DNA from: Bradyrhizobium huanghuaihaiense
GTDB lineage: Bacteria; Pseudomonadota; Alphaproteobacteria; Rhizobiales; Xanthobacteraceae
DNA: 64,000 nucleotides
Direction of reading: 5' to 3'
Assembly (NCBI RefSeq): GCF_007830635.1
Contig: NZ_VLLA01000004.1
Coordinates: forward strand, 310,001-374,000
Both the position numbers and the translations under genes were made by a program. A model generated the notes under the pieces. The model saw nothing but the letters and a program-made list of their open reading frames with translations. It did no database searches and was not told the origin of the DNA. Positions 36,709-46,024 of the stretch are shown here, piece after piece. How positions within the stretch are numbered: position 1 is the stretch's first letter; every line of letters begins with the position of its first letter.

Positions 36709-37497
36709 GTGGAGATCACCGGCAAGACCAAGATCATGTTCGTGTTGGCGGACCCGATCGATCATGTTCGCGCAAGCGCCGTCTTGAACGCCTATTTTCA
36801 GTCGATCGGCGATGACGTGGCGGCGTCGCCGCTCCATGTGTTGCCGGCCGATCTGGGAGCCGTTCTCGCGAGCATCAGGCGCATGCGCAATGTGGTCGGC
36901 TTTGGTGTCACGATCCCGCACAAGACATGTGTGATCGAGCATCTGGATGAGACGACACCCGCGGCGGCGCTCATCGGCGCCGTCAATTTCGTCAAGCGAA
37001 CAGTGGACGGACGCCTCATCGGTGACAATCTTGACGCGCGGGGTTTTGTGGCCAGCCTCGCACAGCATCAGATTGCCGTGCGCGGCCGGAAAGTGCTGCA
37101 GGTCGGAGCAGGCGGTGCCGGGCGTGCAACCGCCTTCGGTCTGGCTGAGGCCGGCGTGCGCGAACTGACCATCATGAACCGGGATGGAGCGAAGGCGCAT
37201 GCGCTCGCCGAGGCGGTGTCGCAGCGTTACCCGGAGACGAAGGTCAGCGCCGGGCGCGCGGAGGCGCGCGCCTTCGATCTCGTCGTCAACACGACGTCGC
37301 TCGGCATGAAGGCGGATGATCCGCTGCCGCTGGATATCGAGGGGGTGGGGCCGGACACCGCCGTCAGCGACATTATCGTCACCCCCGAGGTGACCCGGCT
37401 TCTGGCGCGGGCCGCCGCTCAGGGCGCGAGAACCGTCGGCGGAAAGCCGATGCTCGACGCGCAAATGGCCCTTGTCGCGCGCTTTATTGCGCGTTAG
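36709..37497 (+). CDS. Shikimate-dehydrogenase-family (AroE-like) oxidoreductase
   Basis: 262 residues, GTG start after GAGGAG. The substrate side has GFGVTIPHKTCVIEHLDE with the catalytic Lys of PHK, and DNLDARGF with the Asp of the NTD motif. The NADP fold is VLQVGAGGAGRATAFGLAEA with MNRDGAK after it. Being in a catabolic operon, it likely oxidises a hydroxy-acid other than shikimate. It is the last gene before operator B. Confidence 0.85.
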   Translation: MEITGKTKIMFVLADPIDHVRASAVLNAYFQSIGDDVAASPLHVLPADLGAVLASIRRMRNVVGFGVTIPHKTCVIEHLDETTPAAALIGAVNFVKRTVDGRLIGDNLDARGFVASLAQHQIAVRGRKVLQVGAGGAGRATAFGLAEAGVRELTIMNRDGAKAHALAEAVSQRYPETKVSAGRAEARAFDLVVNTTSLGMKADDPLPLDIEGVGPDTAVSDIIVTPEVTRLLARAAAQGARTVGGKPMLDAQMALVARFIAR

Positions 37498-37498
37498 C

Positions 37499-37523
37499 CT
37501 GATATATCAAATATTATATCGAG
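37499..37523 (+). promoter_or_regulatory. Putative GntR operator B
   Basis: TGATATATCA (37500-37509) followed by AATATTATATCG, an imperfect second copy. It lies right after the dehydrogenase stop and 87-96 bp before the likely start of the transporter operon. Confidence 0.65.
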
Positions 37524-37595
37524 AATGGTCGCGGACCGAAGTCCCCGGCATAAACCATGGGGGCATTGTCCTCTTGGGGCGTACCGGACGGAAAG

Positions 37596-38729
37596 ATGGG
37601 GAACGAGATCTTCGTGAAGCCTGCATCGACCACATCAGCGGCAGCGGGAGCGTCTATCCGCATCAGCCGCCTGGAGAAGCGCTTCGGCCCGGTTTTCGCC
37701 GTCGACGGCGTGAATCTCGATATCGCCGCCGGCGAGTTCATCGCTTTGCTCGGACCATCCGGCTCCGGCAAGACCACCATCCTGATGAGCGTTGCCGGCT
37801 TCGAGTTTCCGACCAGCGGGACCATCCAGGTGGATTCCGAAGACCTTACCTACGTGCCCTCGAACAGGCGCAACCTGGGGATGGTCTTCCAGAACTACAC
37901 GCTGTTCCCGCATATGACGATTCTCGACAACGTCGCCTTTCCCCTGAAGATGCGTGGGCTGCCGAAGGCCGAGCGTCATGCGCGCGCCGAGGCCGCGCTC
38001 GCGACGGTGCGTCTGGGCGGTTACGGAAGCCGCCGTCCCAACGAGCTCTCAGGTGGCCAGCAGCAGCGTGTGGCTCTGGCGCGCGCGATTGTCTATCAGC
38101 CGCGCGTTCTGCTGATGGACGAGCCGCTCAGCGCACTCGACAAGAATCTGCGTGAGGACATGCAGCTCGAGATCAAGCGTCTGCATGCCGAGCTCGGCAT
38201 TACCGTCATCTTCGTCACTCACGACCAGAGTGAGGCCCTGACCATGGCGGATCGGATCGCCGTGCTGAAGGACGGCAAGATCCAGCAGATCGGGCCGGCA
38301 CGCGAGCTCTACGAAAGACCCGCCAATCTCTTCACCGCCGGATTCGTCGGCGAGATGAATTTCGTCGACGTCACCGTCGAAAGCGTCGGCGACCTCGTCT
38401 CGGTGAGGCTGCCATGGGGGGAGACGTGGCAACTGCCGCCGACCGCAGCGGTCGATGCGGCGACAGTCGGGGAAGCGGCGGTGATGGCCGTGAGGCCCGA
38501 GCGGCTACGGCTCGGCACCGGTGCTGCGGGTCAGGTCGTCAAGGTCACACTGAGCGACATCGTCTATGCGGGGGCAGCCATGCTCTTGATCGGCCGCCTG
38601 CCGGATGGCACCGAGCTCCGCGCGCGGATCCCCGGTGCCTCGCAGCTCGACGCGCTGGCTCCCGGCGACGTTGCCACTTTCACCGTTCCCGGAGAGGCGA
38701 TCCTGCTTTACCGAGGAACTCGGCGATGA
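37596..38729 (+). CDS. PotA-like ABC transporter ATPase
   Basis: 377 residues. Walker A LGPSGSGKTTIL, Q-loop GMVFQNYTLFPHMT, signature LSGGQQQRVALARAI, Walker B LLMDEPLSALD, switch TVIFVTHDQSEA; a TOBE domain (MAVRPERLRLG) closes it. The N-terminus is uncertain: 37596 has a GGA..AAAG before it, 37557 has none. It belongs to the spermidine/putrescine/opine importer family with the next three genes. Confidence 0.9.
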   Translation: MGNEIFVKPASTTSAAAGASIRISRLEKRFGPVFAVDGVNLDIAAGEFIALLGPSGSGKTTILMSVAGFEFPTSGTIQVDSEDLTYVPSNRRNLGMVFQNYTLFPHMTILDNVAFPLKMRGLPKAERHARAEAALATVRLGGYGSRRPNELSGGQQQRVALARAIVYQPRVLLMDEPLSALDKNLREDMQLEIKRLHAELGITVIFVTHDQSEALTMADRIAVLKDGKIQQIGPARELYERPANLFTAGFVGEMNFVDVTVESVGDLVSVRLPWGETWQLPPTAAVDAATVGEAAVMAVRPERLRLGTGAAGQVVKVTLSDIVYAGAAMLLIGRLPDGTELRARIPGASQLDALAPGDVATFTVPGEAILLYRGTRR

Positions 38730-39604
38730 CGAAGGCGGTGCGATCGCGGTTCTGGCATTCCGATGGCCGCAGGCTGAGCGGCCTGTCGACACTGCTGTTG
38801 CTGCTGCCGTTCTTCGCCGTCATCGCCTTCGTCTTCATCTATCCGATCGCGCAGCTCCTCGTGATCAGCTTCATCGAGCCGCATCCGACCCTGGACAACT
38901 ATGCCCGCGTCATCGACAACCCGGTTCATGCGCGCGTCCTGATGCGCACGCTCTGGACCGCCGCGCTGGTGACAGCCCTGTCCGTGGTTCTCGGCTTTCC
39001 AGTGGCCTACTATATGAGCCGGGCGAGGGGCGCGCTCGCCGCCTTTGTCGCGGTCTGCGTGATCCTGCCGCTCTGGTCCAGCGTATTGGTGCGCACCGCT
39101 GCCTGGTCTTTCCTGTTCCAGCGCAACGGACTGATCAACTCGGCGCTGATGGCCCTCGGCCTGACCTCGGAGCCGTTCAAGCTGCTCTATACCCAGAGTG
39201 CGGTGGTCATCGCCATGACCCACGTGCTGCTGCCGTTCATGATCCTGCCGATCTACGGCGCCTTGCGCAGCATTCCGAACGATTATGCGCGGGCGGCTGC
39301 CGTGCTCGGCGCGTCGCGCCTGCGCACCTTTCTCGAAGTCATCCTTCCATTGAGCCTGCCTGGCGTCGTTTCAGGCTCGCTGCTGGTGTTTCTCACCGCG
39401 CTCGGATTTTTCATCACGCCCGCACTTCTCGGCTCGCCGCAGGAGATGATGATCTCGACCCTCGTGTCAAAGCAGATCCGCGAGGTCCTGGACTGGCCCT
39501 TCGCCGCCGCACTGGTGGGGGTGCTGACGGCCTTCGTGACGTTGCTGGCGATCGTGTTCAGCAAGACGTTGCGTTTCGACCGGCTGATGGGGGGCGCCTC
39601 GTGA
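38726..39604 (+). CDS. ABC transporter permease (PotB-like)
   Basis: 292 residues, about six membrane helices, first LLLLLPFFAVIAFVFIYPIA. The EAA loop reads YARAAAVLGASRLRTFLEVI and LPLSLPG. Its ATG overlaps the ATPase stop (ATGA). First of two inner-membrane channel subunits. Confidence 0.92.
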   Translation: MTKAVRSRFWHSDGRRLSGLSTLLLLLPFFAVIAFVFIYPIAQLLVISFIEPHPTLDNYARVIDNPVHARVLMRTLWTAALVTALSVVLGFPVAYYMSRARGALAAFVAVCVILPLWSSVLVRTAAWSFLFQRNGLINSALMALGLTSEPFKLLYTQSAVVIAMTHVLLPFMILPIYGALRSIPNDYARAAAVLGASRLRTFLEVILPLSLPGVVSGSLLVFLTALGFFITPALLGSPQEMMISTLVSKQIREVLDWPFAAALVGVLTAFVTLLAIVFSKTLRFDRLMGGAS

Positions 39605-40407
39605 AACCGCCGACCGATCGAGGGTCCCTCGTACTGGGCGCCTATGTCTATGCAGTCCTGGCGTTCATCATCGTGCCGCTGGTCATCGTCATTCCAATGT
39701 CGTTCAGCCAGAACGACTACCTGGCTTTCCCGCCGACGGGTTTCACCCTGAAATGGTACGCCGAGTATTTCGACAGCAGGCAATGGCGCGCGGCCACCTG
39801 GCTCAGCGTGCAGGTGGCGTTTCTGACTGCAATCTGCGCTTCACTGATCGGAACCGCGGCTACCTACGCCATGGTGCGAGGTCGCAGTCGGCTCGTGACC
39901 ATGTTCCAGATACTCTTGATCGGGCCGATCATCGTGCCGCACATCGCGCTCGCCGTCGGTCTCTATCTGTTTTTCCAGACGATCGGTCTCTCCGGAACCG
40001 TTGCCGGCTTCGTGCTCGCACATACGGTCCTGACACTGCCGTTCGTCGTGTTCACGATGGCGGCGGCGCTGGGCAAGGTCGACGCCAATCTCGAAGCGGC
40101 GGCAATGAGCTGTGGTGCGACGCGGTTTCAGGCCTTTCGTTTCGTGACGCTGCCGCTGGTCCTGCCGAGTCTCGCGAGCGGTGCACTGTTTGCCTTCATC
40201 ATCTCCTTCGACGAACCCGTCGTGTCGTTCTTCCTGTCCGGCATACGCCAGAAGACGCTGCCGCGCCGGATGTTCGAGGACATCGAGCAGAACCTGACGC
40301 CGGTCATTCCCGCGATCGCGACGCTGCTTATCGTCCTGTCCATCGCGATCTTGCTCGGGGGCCATGCCCTCAGGTCGCGAAGCAAGACCCAGTCAAGCGC
40401 CGGGTGA
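39601..40407 (+). CDS. ABC transporter permease (PotC-like)
   Basis: 268 residues from a GTG that overlaps the previous stop (GTGA). Helices include YVYAVLAFIIVPLVIVIPMS; the EAA loop is LEAAAMSCGATRFQAFRFVT. FAFIISFDEPVVSFFLSGI is a PotC/PotI hallmark. Second channel subunit. Confidence 0.92.
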   Translation: MKPPTDRGSLVLGAYVYAVLAFIIVPLVIVIPMSFSQNDYLAFPPTGFTLKWYAEYFDSRQWRAATWLSVQVAFLTAICASLIGTAATYAMVRGRSRLVTMFQILLIGPIIVPHIALAVGLYLFFQTIGLSGTVAGFVLAHTVLTLPFVVFTMAAALGKVDANLEAAAMSCGATRFQAFRFVTLPLVLPSLASGALFAFIISFDEPVVSFFLSGIRQKTLPRRMFEDIEQNLTPVIPAIATLLIVLSIAILLGGHALRSRSKTQSSAG

Positions 40408-40429
40408 AAGCCCCAAGAGGAGAACGTCG

Positions 40430-41497
40430 ATGTCGAAGAAGACCTGGAAGCGAACCTCAGCACTTCTTGCTCTGATCTCCACCCTTTCCGTAACATTGCC
40501 GGCTGCCGCTCAAAAGCTCGAAGACCAGCTCGTGATTGCCACGACGGGTGGCCTGATGGGCAACACGCTGGCGAAGTACTTCTACGAGCCCTTCAACAAG
40601 GCGAAGAACGTCGAGGTCGTCCCGGTCGCGATCGAGGTCCCCGACCAGTGGGCGCGTGCCAAGGCGATGCAGCGAACCGGCAAGATCGAGTTCGATATCG
40701 TCACGGCCACCGGTCCAGACCTGGTCGGGCGCGCCGACATGCTCGAGAAGATCGATTGTGCGAAGCTGCCGAGCGTCCAGAAGTTCGGTGTCTCCGATGC
40801 TTGCCAACCCTATGGCGTCGCCCGCACCACCGGCGGCATGCTGATCACCTACAATACGGATGCGTTCAAGGACAAGGCGCCGAAGACATGGGCCGACTTC
40901 TGGGACGTCAAGCAATTCCCCGGGCCGCGCGGCCTGCCCGACACCGGCGACAGCGATTGGTGGGTTCCCGCGGCCGCGCTGCTCGCTGACGGCGTCAAGC
41001 CGGAGCAGCTCTTCCCGCTCGATCTCGATCGCGCCTACAAGAAATTGAACGAGATTCGTCCGAATGTCTCGGTCTGGTGGAAGACGGGCGATCAGGTGCA
41101 GCAGATCATGCGCAGCCGTGAAGTGGTCATGGCCATGAGCTATTCGGGTCGTGCGCTCGCCGTCGTGAAGGAAGGGGCGCCGGTCGCCATGTCCTGGGAT
41201 CAGGCCATTCGCGATACCGGCTACATGGCCGTTCTCAAGGGCGCCCCTGATCTCAACGCCGCCATGGCCTATCTCGATTATTTCTACGCGAACTCCGACG
41301 CCCACGTGCCGTTCATGCGCGCGGTCAACTACGCAACCGCCAGCAAATCGGCCATCGAATTGATGAAGCCGGAAGAGCGCAATCTCTACGCTACCTCGGC
41401 GGAGAACTACGCCAAGCTGGTCAAGCCCGACTTCGCCTGGATCGGCGAGCGCCGCAACGAGCTGCGCGAGCGCTGGATGGCCTGGCTGACCCGATAG
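40430..41497 (+). CDS. ABC transporter periplasmic substrate-binding protein (PotD-like)
   Basis: 355 residues. Signal peptide about 1-27 (LLALISTLSVTLPAAAQ). LVIATTGGLMGNTLAKYFYE, FDIVTATGPDLVGRADMLEK and YGVARTTGGMLITYNTDAFK follow the extracellular solute-binding family 1/8 pattern. GAGGAG precedes the ATG. The ligand is not readable; the neighbours suggest an amide or amine-bearing small compound. Confidence 0.9.
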   Translation: MSKKTWKRTSALLALISTLSVTLPAAAQKLEDQLVIATTGGLMGNTLAKYFYEPFNKAKNVEVVPVAIEVPDQWARAKAMQRTGKIEFDIVTATGPDLVGRADMLEKIDCAKLPSVQKFGVSDACQPYGVARTTGGMLITYNTDAFKDKAPKTWADFWDVKQFPGPRGLPDTGDSDWWVPAAALLADGVKPEQLFPLDLDRAYKKLNEIRPNVSVWWKTGDQVQQIMRSREVVMAMSYSGRALAVVKEGAPVAMSWDQAIRDTGYMAVLKGAPDLNAAMAYLDYFYANSDAHVPFMRAVNYATASKSAIELMKPEERNLYATSAENYAKLVKPDFAWIGERRNELRERWMAWLTR

Positions 41498-41546
41498 TCG
41501 GCACAGCGAGCCCATCGGCCTTGCGGCCAGCACGACGAGGATGACC

Positions 41547-41897
41547 ATGGATCACACCAGTGACCCCAATGCACTGCGCTACGTCATCGATCCGGGCAGG
41601 CTCGATCTCGTGGAGGAGTTCCGCGCGAGCCCGCTCGGTGTGCACAGTCCGGAGCTGCGCAAGCTACTGGCACGGATGCGGTGGGGCCGGCCGGAGGGGC
41701 GGCTCGTCCTCATCGTGCTCGAGCCCGGCAAGGCGTGGCGGTTGTCGCGTATTCCCGCGCGGCGGGGCGACCCGATGCCCTTTGTCGACGATCGGATCTT
41801 TACGTCGCTCGCCGAAGCCGAGTGGCATGTCTTCAAGCTCCGCTGGAAGGAAATGACCGGCGTGACGCTGCCTGCGGAGGTTTCGGGTGATCTATAA
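41547..41897 (+). CDS. N,N-dimethylformamidase small (alpha) subunit homologue
   Basis: 116 residues. YVIDPGRLDLVEEFRASPLG, HSPELRKLLARMRW and DDRIFTSLAEAEWHVFKLRW parallel the DmfA1 subunit of Paracoccus-type dimethylformamidase from memory (EEH-ANPFG, HSPYLQRV, DERFKTEEEAMHAVFLRR). An ATG at 41541 is also in frame; ACGAGG gives better spacing to 41547. It overlaps the large subunit gene by 11 bp, as expected for stoichiometric partners. Confidence 0.8.
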   Translation: MDHTSDPNALRYVIDPGRLDLVEEFRASPLGVHSPELRKLLARMRWGRPEGRLVLIVLEPGKAWRLSRIPARRGDPMPFVDDRIFTSLAEAEWHVFKLRWKEMTGVTLPAEVSGDL

Positions 41898-44148
41898 GAC
41901 GAATGAATATCTCGGCTATCCGAACCGCATCAGCGTTCCGGCCGGCGAGAGCGTCTCCTTTCAGCTGAGCAGCAAGCGGCCCAAGGTGAAGATCGAGGTG
42001 CTCAGGCTGCGCTGCGGCGATGTTGATGCCAATGGTCCGGGCTTCAAGCGCGAGGTGATGGCGAGCAATATCGACGGCGAGCATGCCTGTCGCGATCAAC
42101 CGATCCGTCCGGGGTCCAACGCGATCATCGAGCATGACGGGGTACTGGTTCCTGCCGGCCATCACTGGTGCTTCGGAGCCTACGTCCATCCGACGCGCAT
42201 CGCCGACAACGCCAAGGCCGTCATGGGAAATTGGTGCGAGGCCTCAGCGCGCGGTTATGCGCTCGAGCTCGACGAGCAGGGACGTCCAGTTCTGGTGCTC
42301 GGCCAGTCGACCGGTGTGGCGGCCCGCTTCACTCTCGACGTGAAGCTGCGTCAGCGCGTCTGGGCGTTCGTATCGTGCGCGCTCGACCTCGCGCAGCGAT
42401 CGGCGACATTGTCGGTCGTCGTTCCTGCGGACGGCGTTCGGCCGGTCGTCGCGCGTTCGAAATCGTTCGTTCTGCCGCAAGCGCTTGCGCTCGACTCCGG
42501 ACTGCCGTTCCTGATCGCAGCCCATCATCGGAACGACGAGCGGCAATACACCTCTCATTTCGACGGCAAGATCGAGGCGCCGCGGATTTTCGCCCGTCCG
42601 CTGGACGCGGAGGCGCTGCGCACATTCGACTGCCAGCCGCGGACCGGCGCGACGCATGCTGGTCTCGTCGCCTTCTGGGACTTCTCGGAGGGAATCTCGA
42701 GCCTGTCCGTCAAGGACCTCTCGCCGAACTGCCTGCATGGCAGCCTCCGCCAGTTACCTCGCAGGGGCGTCACCGGCTTTCACTGGTCGGGCAGCGTTCA
42801 TGACTGGCGGCTCTCGCCGCGCGAATATGCCGCGATCCACTTCCACAGCGACGACATCTACGATTGCGGGTGGCAGACGACATGCACCCTCGATGTGCCA
42901 GCCGGGTGGCGCTCCGGCGTCTATGCACTTCGCCTGACGCCGGCTGGCGATGCTCCAGAGGTGGACTGCGAAAGCTACGTGACCTTCTTCGTGACGCCCG
43001 GCAGGACGTCCAGGCGTGCCGATCTCGTGATCGTCGCGTCGGTCGCGACCTATCTGGCATACGCCAACAGCGCGCTGCGTCTCTATCAGGTCCATTTCGA
43101 AACCCTGATGGAGCATGTTCTGTGGTTGCCGCAGGACGACGTCTTCATGCAGGAGAACCCGGAGATCGGTCAGTCGACCTACGACTGTCATGTCGACGGC
43201 TCGGGGCGCGCCTATAGCTCCTGGCTGCGGCCTATCCTCAATATGCGGCCGCGCGGCTACTGGTTCAATCTGATCAACGACACCCACATCCTCGACTGGC
43301 TCGAGGAGAAGGGGATCGACTACGATCTGATCACGGATGTCGAACTCGACCGCGAAGGCGCGCGGGCCCTTGCACCCTATCGGGTGATGATGACGCCGAC
43401 CCATCCGGAATATTTCAGCTTCAACATGATGAACGCGATCATGGCGTATCAGAACGCTGGCGGGCGGCACATCTCGATGGGCGGTAACGCATTTTATTGG
43501 CGCTGCGGCTTTCATCCGGCTGCGTCCGCGGCGCTGGAGGTTCGACGCGGCATGGCCGGGACGCGGACCTAGGAGTCTGAGCCGGGTGAAGTTCACCTTG
43601 CTGGCACCGGCGAGCCTGGCTCGCTGTGGCGGCACTCGGGCTTTGCGCCGCAGAAGCTCGTCGGCGTCGGCTTCTCGGCGATGATCAACGACACATGCGG
43701 CTACTATCTGCGCACGGTCGAGAGTGAGGACGCGCGCGCCGCCTTCATCTTCGAGGGTGTTGCCCGCGACGGCAAGCTCGGCGACTTCGGCTTTCGCTAC
43801 AATGGTGCGGTCGGCAGCGAGATCGACCGCTACGATCTCGAACTGGGAACGCCGCCGCACGCGTTGCGGATCGCGACCTCCGAGGGCCTCGGCGCTGGCG
43901 CGTTGCCGACGCCGGAAGAGTTTCGCACCGTGGTCGACGGACTGGACGGTACCCAGAACGCCCTGGTCCGTGCCGACATGGTATTCTTCGAGACCGCCAA
44001 TGGCGGGGCGGTGTTCGCGACCGGTTCGATCACCTTCGGCATGTCGCTGGGCCACAACAACTACGACAACAACATCAGCGCAATCACCCTGAACGTCGTG
44101 AACCGGTTCCGTGATCCGGCGCCGTTCGTCATCCCCGCCCAGGACTAG
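41887..44148 (+). pseudogene. N,N-dimethylformamidase large (beta) subunit homologue, interrupted by one TAG
   Basis: The frame from a GTG at 41887 runs 561 codons to TAG at 43570-43572, then continues in the same frame to the stop at 44146-44148 (about 753 codons in all, close to the 762 of Paracoccus DmfA2). Before the stop: LamG-like/beta regions, VIVASVATYLAYANSALRLY, MMTPTHPEYFSF, GGRHISMGGNAFYWR and VRRGMAGTRT; after it ESEPGEVHLAGTGEPGSLWR. The family reads Trp there (TAWEAPPGE), so TGG to TAG is the simplest change. The mononuclear iron site of the enzyme needs residues on both sides. Either a fresh pseudogene or a base error. Confidence 0.82.
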
Positions 44149-44182
44149 CGCGCGGATACGGCCTCGAGCAGAGGGGAATCCC

Positions 44183-45868
44183 ATGACTGACAAACGCCAT
44201 TTCCAGGCTCCGGAATTGGGAGCCGTCAACGTCGCGCCTCGCAAGGTGCGCCCGATGCATGCGGACGAGCATTGGGCCAGCCAGCCCTGGTACGAGGCGC
44301 CGCGCGAAGACCCTGACGTGCCGGAGGTCTACACCTATACCGATGCGATGTCGTACGACCCGGGAGAGGAGGTTGCATTCCACTCCAGCGCGACGGCGAA
44401 GACCTGGCGGCTGCAGATCTATCGCGATGGCCTCGCCCCCGAGATGGTGCACGAGGTCGAAGCATTGGATGGTGCGTTCGCGCCCACGCCGCCGGACGCC
44501 TACCGCTATGGCTGCAACTGGCCGGTCTCGCACCGGTGGAAGCTGCCGTCCGATCTACGCTCCGGATTTCATCGCGTGATCTCGTCCTGCGAACGGGCGA
44601 ATGGCGGCCGCTTCGTCCAGCATCACTTCTTCGTCGTGCGCCCGACGGAAGCAACGAGGCGCGCGAAGATCCTGATGATCCTGCCCACGGGCACCTGGAC
44701 CGCCTACAACGATTTCGGCGGCGCCAATCACTATTTCGGTGTCGAAGGTCCGAACCGCGATGAGCCGTCGCCGGTGTTGTCACTCGAGCGGCCGTGGACC
44801 CGTGGCATGGTCTGGCTGCCTGCCGGCGCGCCGCGTATCTGCGCCGATCCTGCGCCCGAGATGGGAGATGCGCCACGCTATCCGATGAAGGAGTGGGCTT
44901 TCGCCAACGGGTTTGGCCAGTACTACGCGGCCTCGGGCTGGGCCCAGTACGACCGCCATTTCGTGCTGTGGGCGGAGAAGGAAGGCTATGCCCTCGATGT
45001 GATCACCCAGACCGATCTCCACTACCGGCCCGAACTGCTCGATGCCTACCCTTGCGTGACCATCATCGGTCATGACGAGTACTGGACATGGGAGATGCGC
45101 GAGGCGATCGAGCGCCATGTCGAGGGCGGCGGGCGGCTTGCGCGTTTCGGTGCCAACTTCCTGTGGCAGATACGGCTCGAAGAAAACGGCAAGCGGCAGA
45201 TCTGTCACAAGTTCAAGGCGATCCACAAGGACCCGATCGTCGGCACCGGCCAGGCGCATCTCATGACGTCGGCCTGGGAAGACCGCAACGTGCGTTGGCC
45301 CGGCGCCTCGACGGTGGGCGTGAACGGAGCCCACGGCCTCTATGCGTCCTGGGGAGGCTTTGCGCCGAACGGCCAGAGGGGTTTTACGGTCTACCGCCCC
45401 GAGCATTGGGTCTTCGCCGGCACCGGGCTGCATTACGCGGACATCTTCGGCGACAAGCAGCACATCTTTGCCTATGAGGTCGACGGGCTCGACTACACTT
45501 TCCGCAACGGGCTTCCGTTCCCCGTTCCCGCCGCCGGGCAACCCGAGACCATCCAGATCCTGGCCATGGCGCCTGCCGTCCTCGCCGAGGACGAGCCGGA
45601 AGGCGAAGGCTTTCGCTACTATGTGCGCAGCAGCGATCACGAAGGCCTGGTGGAATGCATCACCGGTGAGATCACGCCGGAGGGATTGGCCCGCTACAAA
45701 TACGGCTCGGGCATGATGGTGCACATGACCCGCGGCAAGGGCGAGGTTCTGACCGCCGCGACCTGCGAATGGGTGATGGGGCTGAAGCGCGGCGACCCGT
45801 TCACGCAGAAGATCACCCGCAACATTCTCGACCGGTTCACGTCGTCGACGCACGAGGCGAAGGCATGA
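44183..45868 (+). CDS. Second, single-chain dimethylformamidase-like protein
   Basis: 561 residues, GAGGGGA ribosome site. It shares the DmfA2 core: ILMILPTGTWTAYNDFGGAN (compare TYLAYAN), TIIGHDEYWTWEMREAIERH (compare THPEY) and GGGRLARFGANFLWQI, then ends like DmfA2 with MVHMTRGKGEVLTAATCEWV. It lacks the long N-terminal lectin-like part and has no small subunit of its own. Annotated relatives are called dimethylformamidase beta-subunit-like; the substrate is unknown. It is complete, unlike its neighbour. Confidence 0.8.
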   Translation: MTDKRHFQAPELGAVNVAPRKVRPMHADEHWASQPWYEAPREDPDVPEVYTYTDAMSYDPGEEVAFHSSATAKTWRLQIYRDGLAPEMVHEVEALDGAFAPTPPDAYRYGCNWPVSHRWKLPSDLRSGFHRVISSCERANGGRFVQHHFFVVRPTEATRRAKILMILPTGTWTAYNDFGGANHYFGVEGPNRDEPSPVLSLERPWTRGMVWLPAGAPRICADPAPEMGDAPRYPMKEWAFANGFGQYYAASGWAQYDRHFVLWAEKEGYALDVITQTDLHYRPELLDAYPCVTIIGHDEYWTWEMREAIERHVEGGGRLARFGANFLWQIRLEENGKRQICHKFKAIHKDPIVGTGQAHLMTSAWEDRNVRWPGASTVGVNGAHGLYASWGGFAPNGQRGFTVYRPEHWVFAGTGLHYADIFGDKQHIFAYEVDGLDYTFRNGLPFPVPAAGQPETIQILAMAPAVLAEDEPEGEGFRYYVRSSDHEGLVECITGEITPEGLARYKYGSGMMVHMTRGKGEVLTAATCEWVMGLKRGDPFTQKITRNILDRFTSSTHEAKA

Positions 45869-45993
45869 TCGGGCAGGCCACGCGCGATCCGGACCTTGCG
45901 GAACTGGCGCGCCGGATGCCGCTGGTCGTGACGGCCGAGAACCACTCCATCATCGGCGGACTGGGAAGCGCCGTCGCCGAACTGCCGCCGTGA
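45865..45993 (+). pseudogene. Remnant of a transketolase C-terminal subunit
   Basis: A 42-codon frame starting in the stop of the previous gene (ATGA overlap). LVVTAENHSIIGGLGSAVAE is the nearly invariant C-terminal motif of transketolase-like proteins. Everything upstream of the motif except a few residues is missing, and the tail ends early. A transketolase subunit gene was probably once the next member of this operon and was largely deleted. Confidence 0.75.
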
Positions 45994-46024
45994 AGGCGGC
46001 GCGCGAAAGGAAGCGTAGCTGAGA

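Noticed and set aside
36709..37497. AroE of the shikimate pathway
   Set aside because: Catalytic residues fit, but the gene sits in a regulated catabolic operon and not with other aromatic genes, so it is called only AroE-like.
43570..43572. TAG as a pyrrolysine codon or programmed readthrough
   Set aside because: No Pyl genes are expected in this group, and the family residue is Trp, so a point mutation or base error is simpler.
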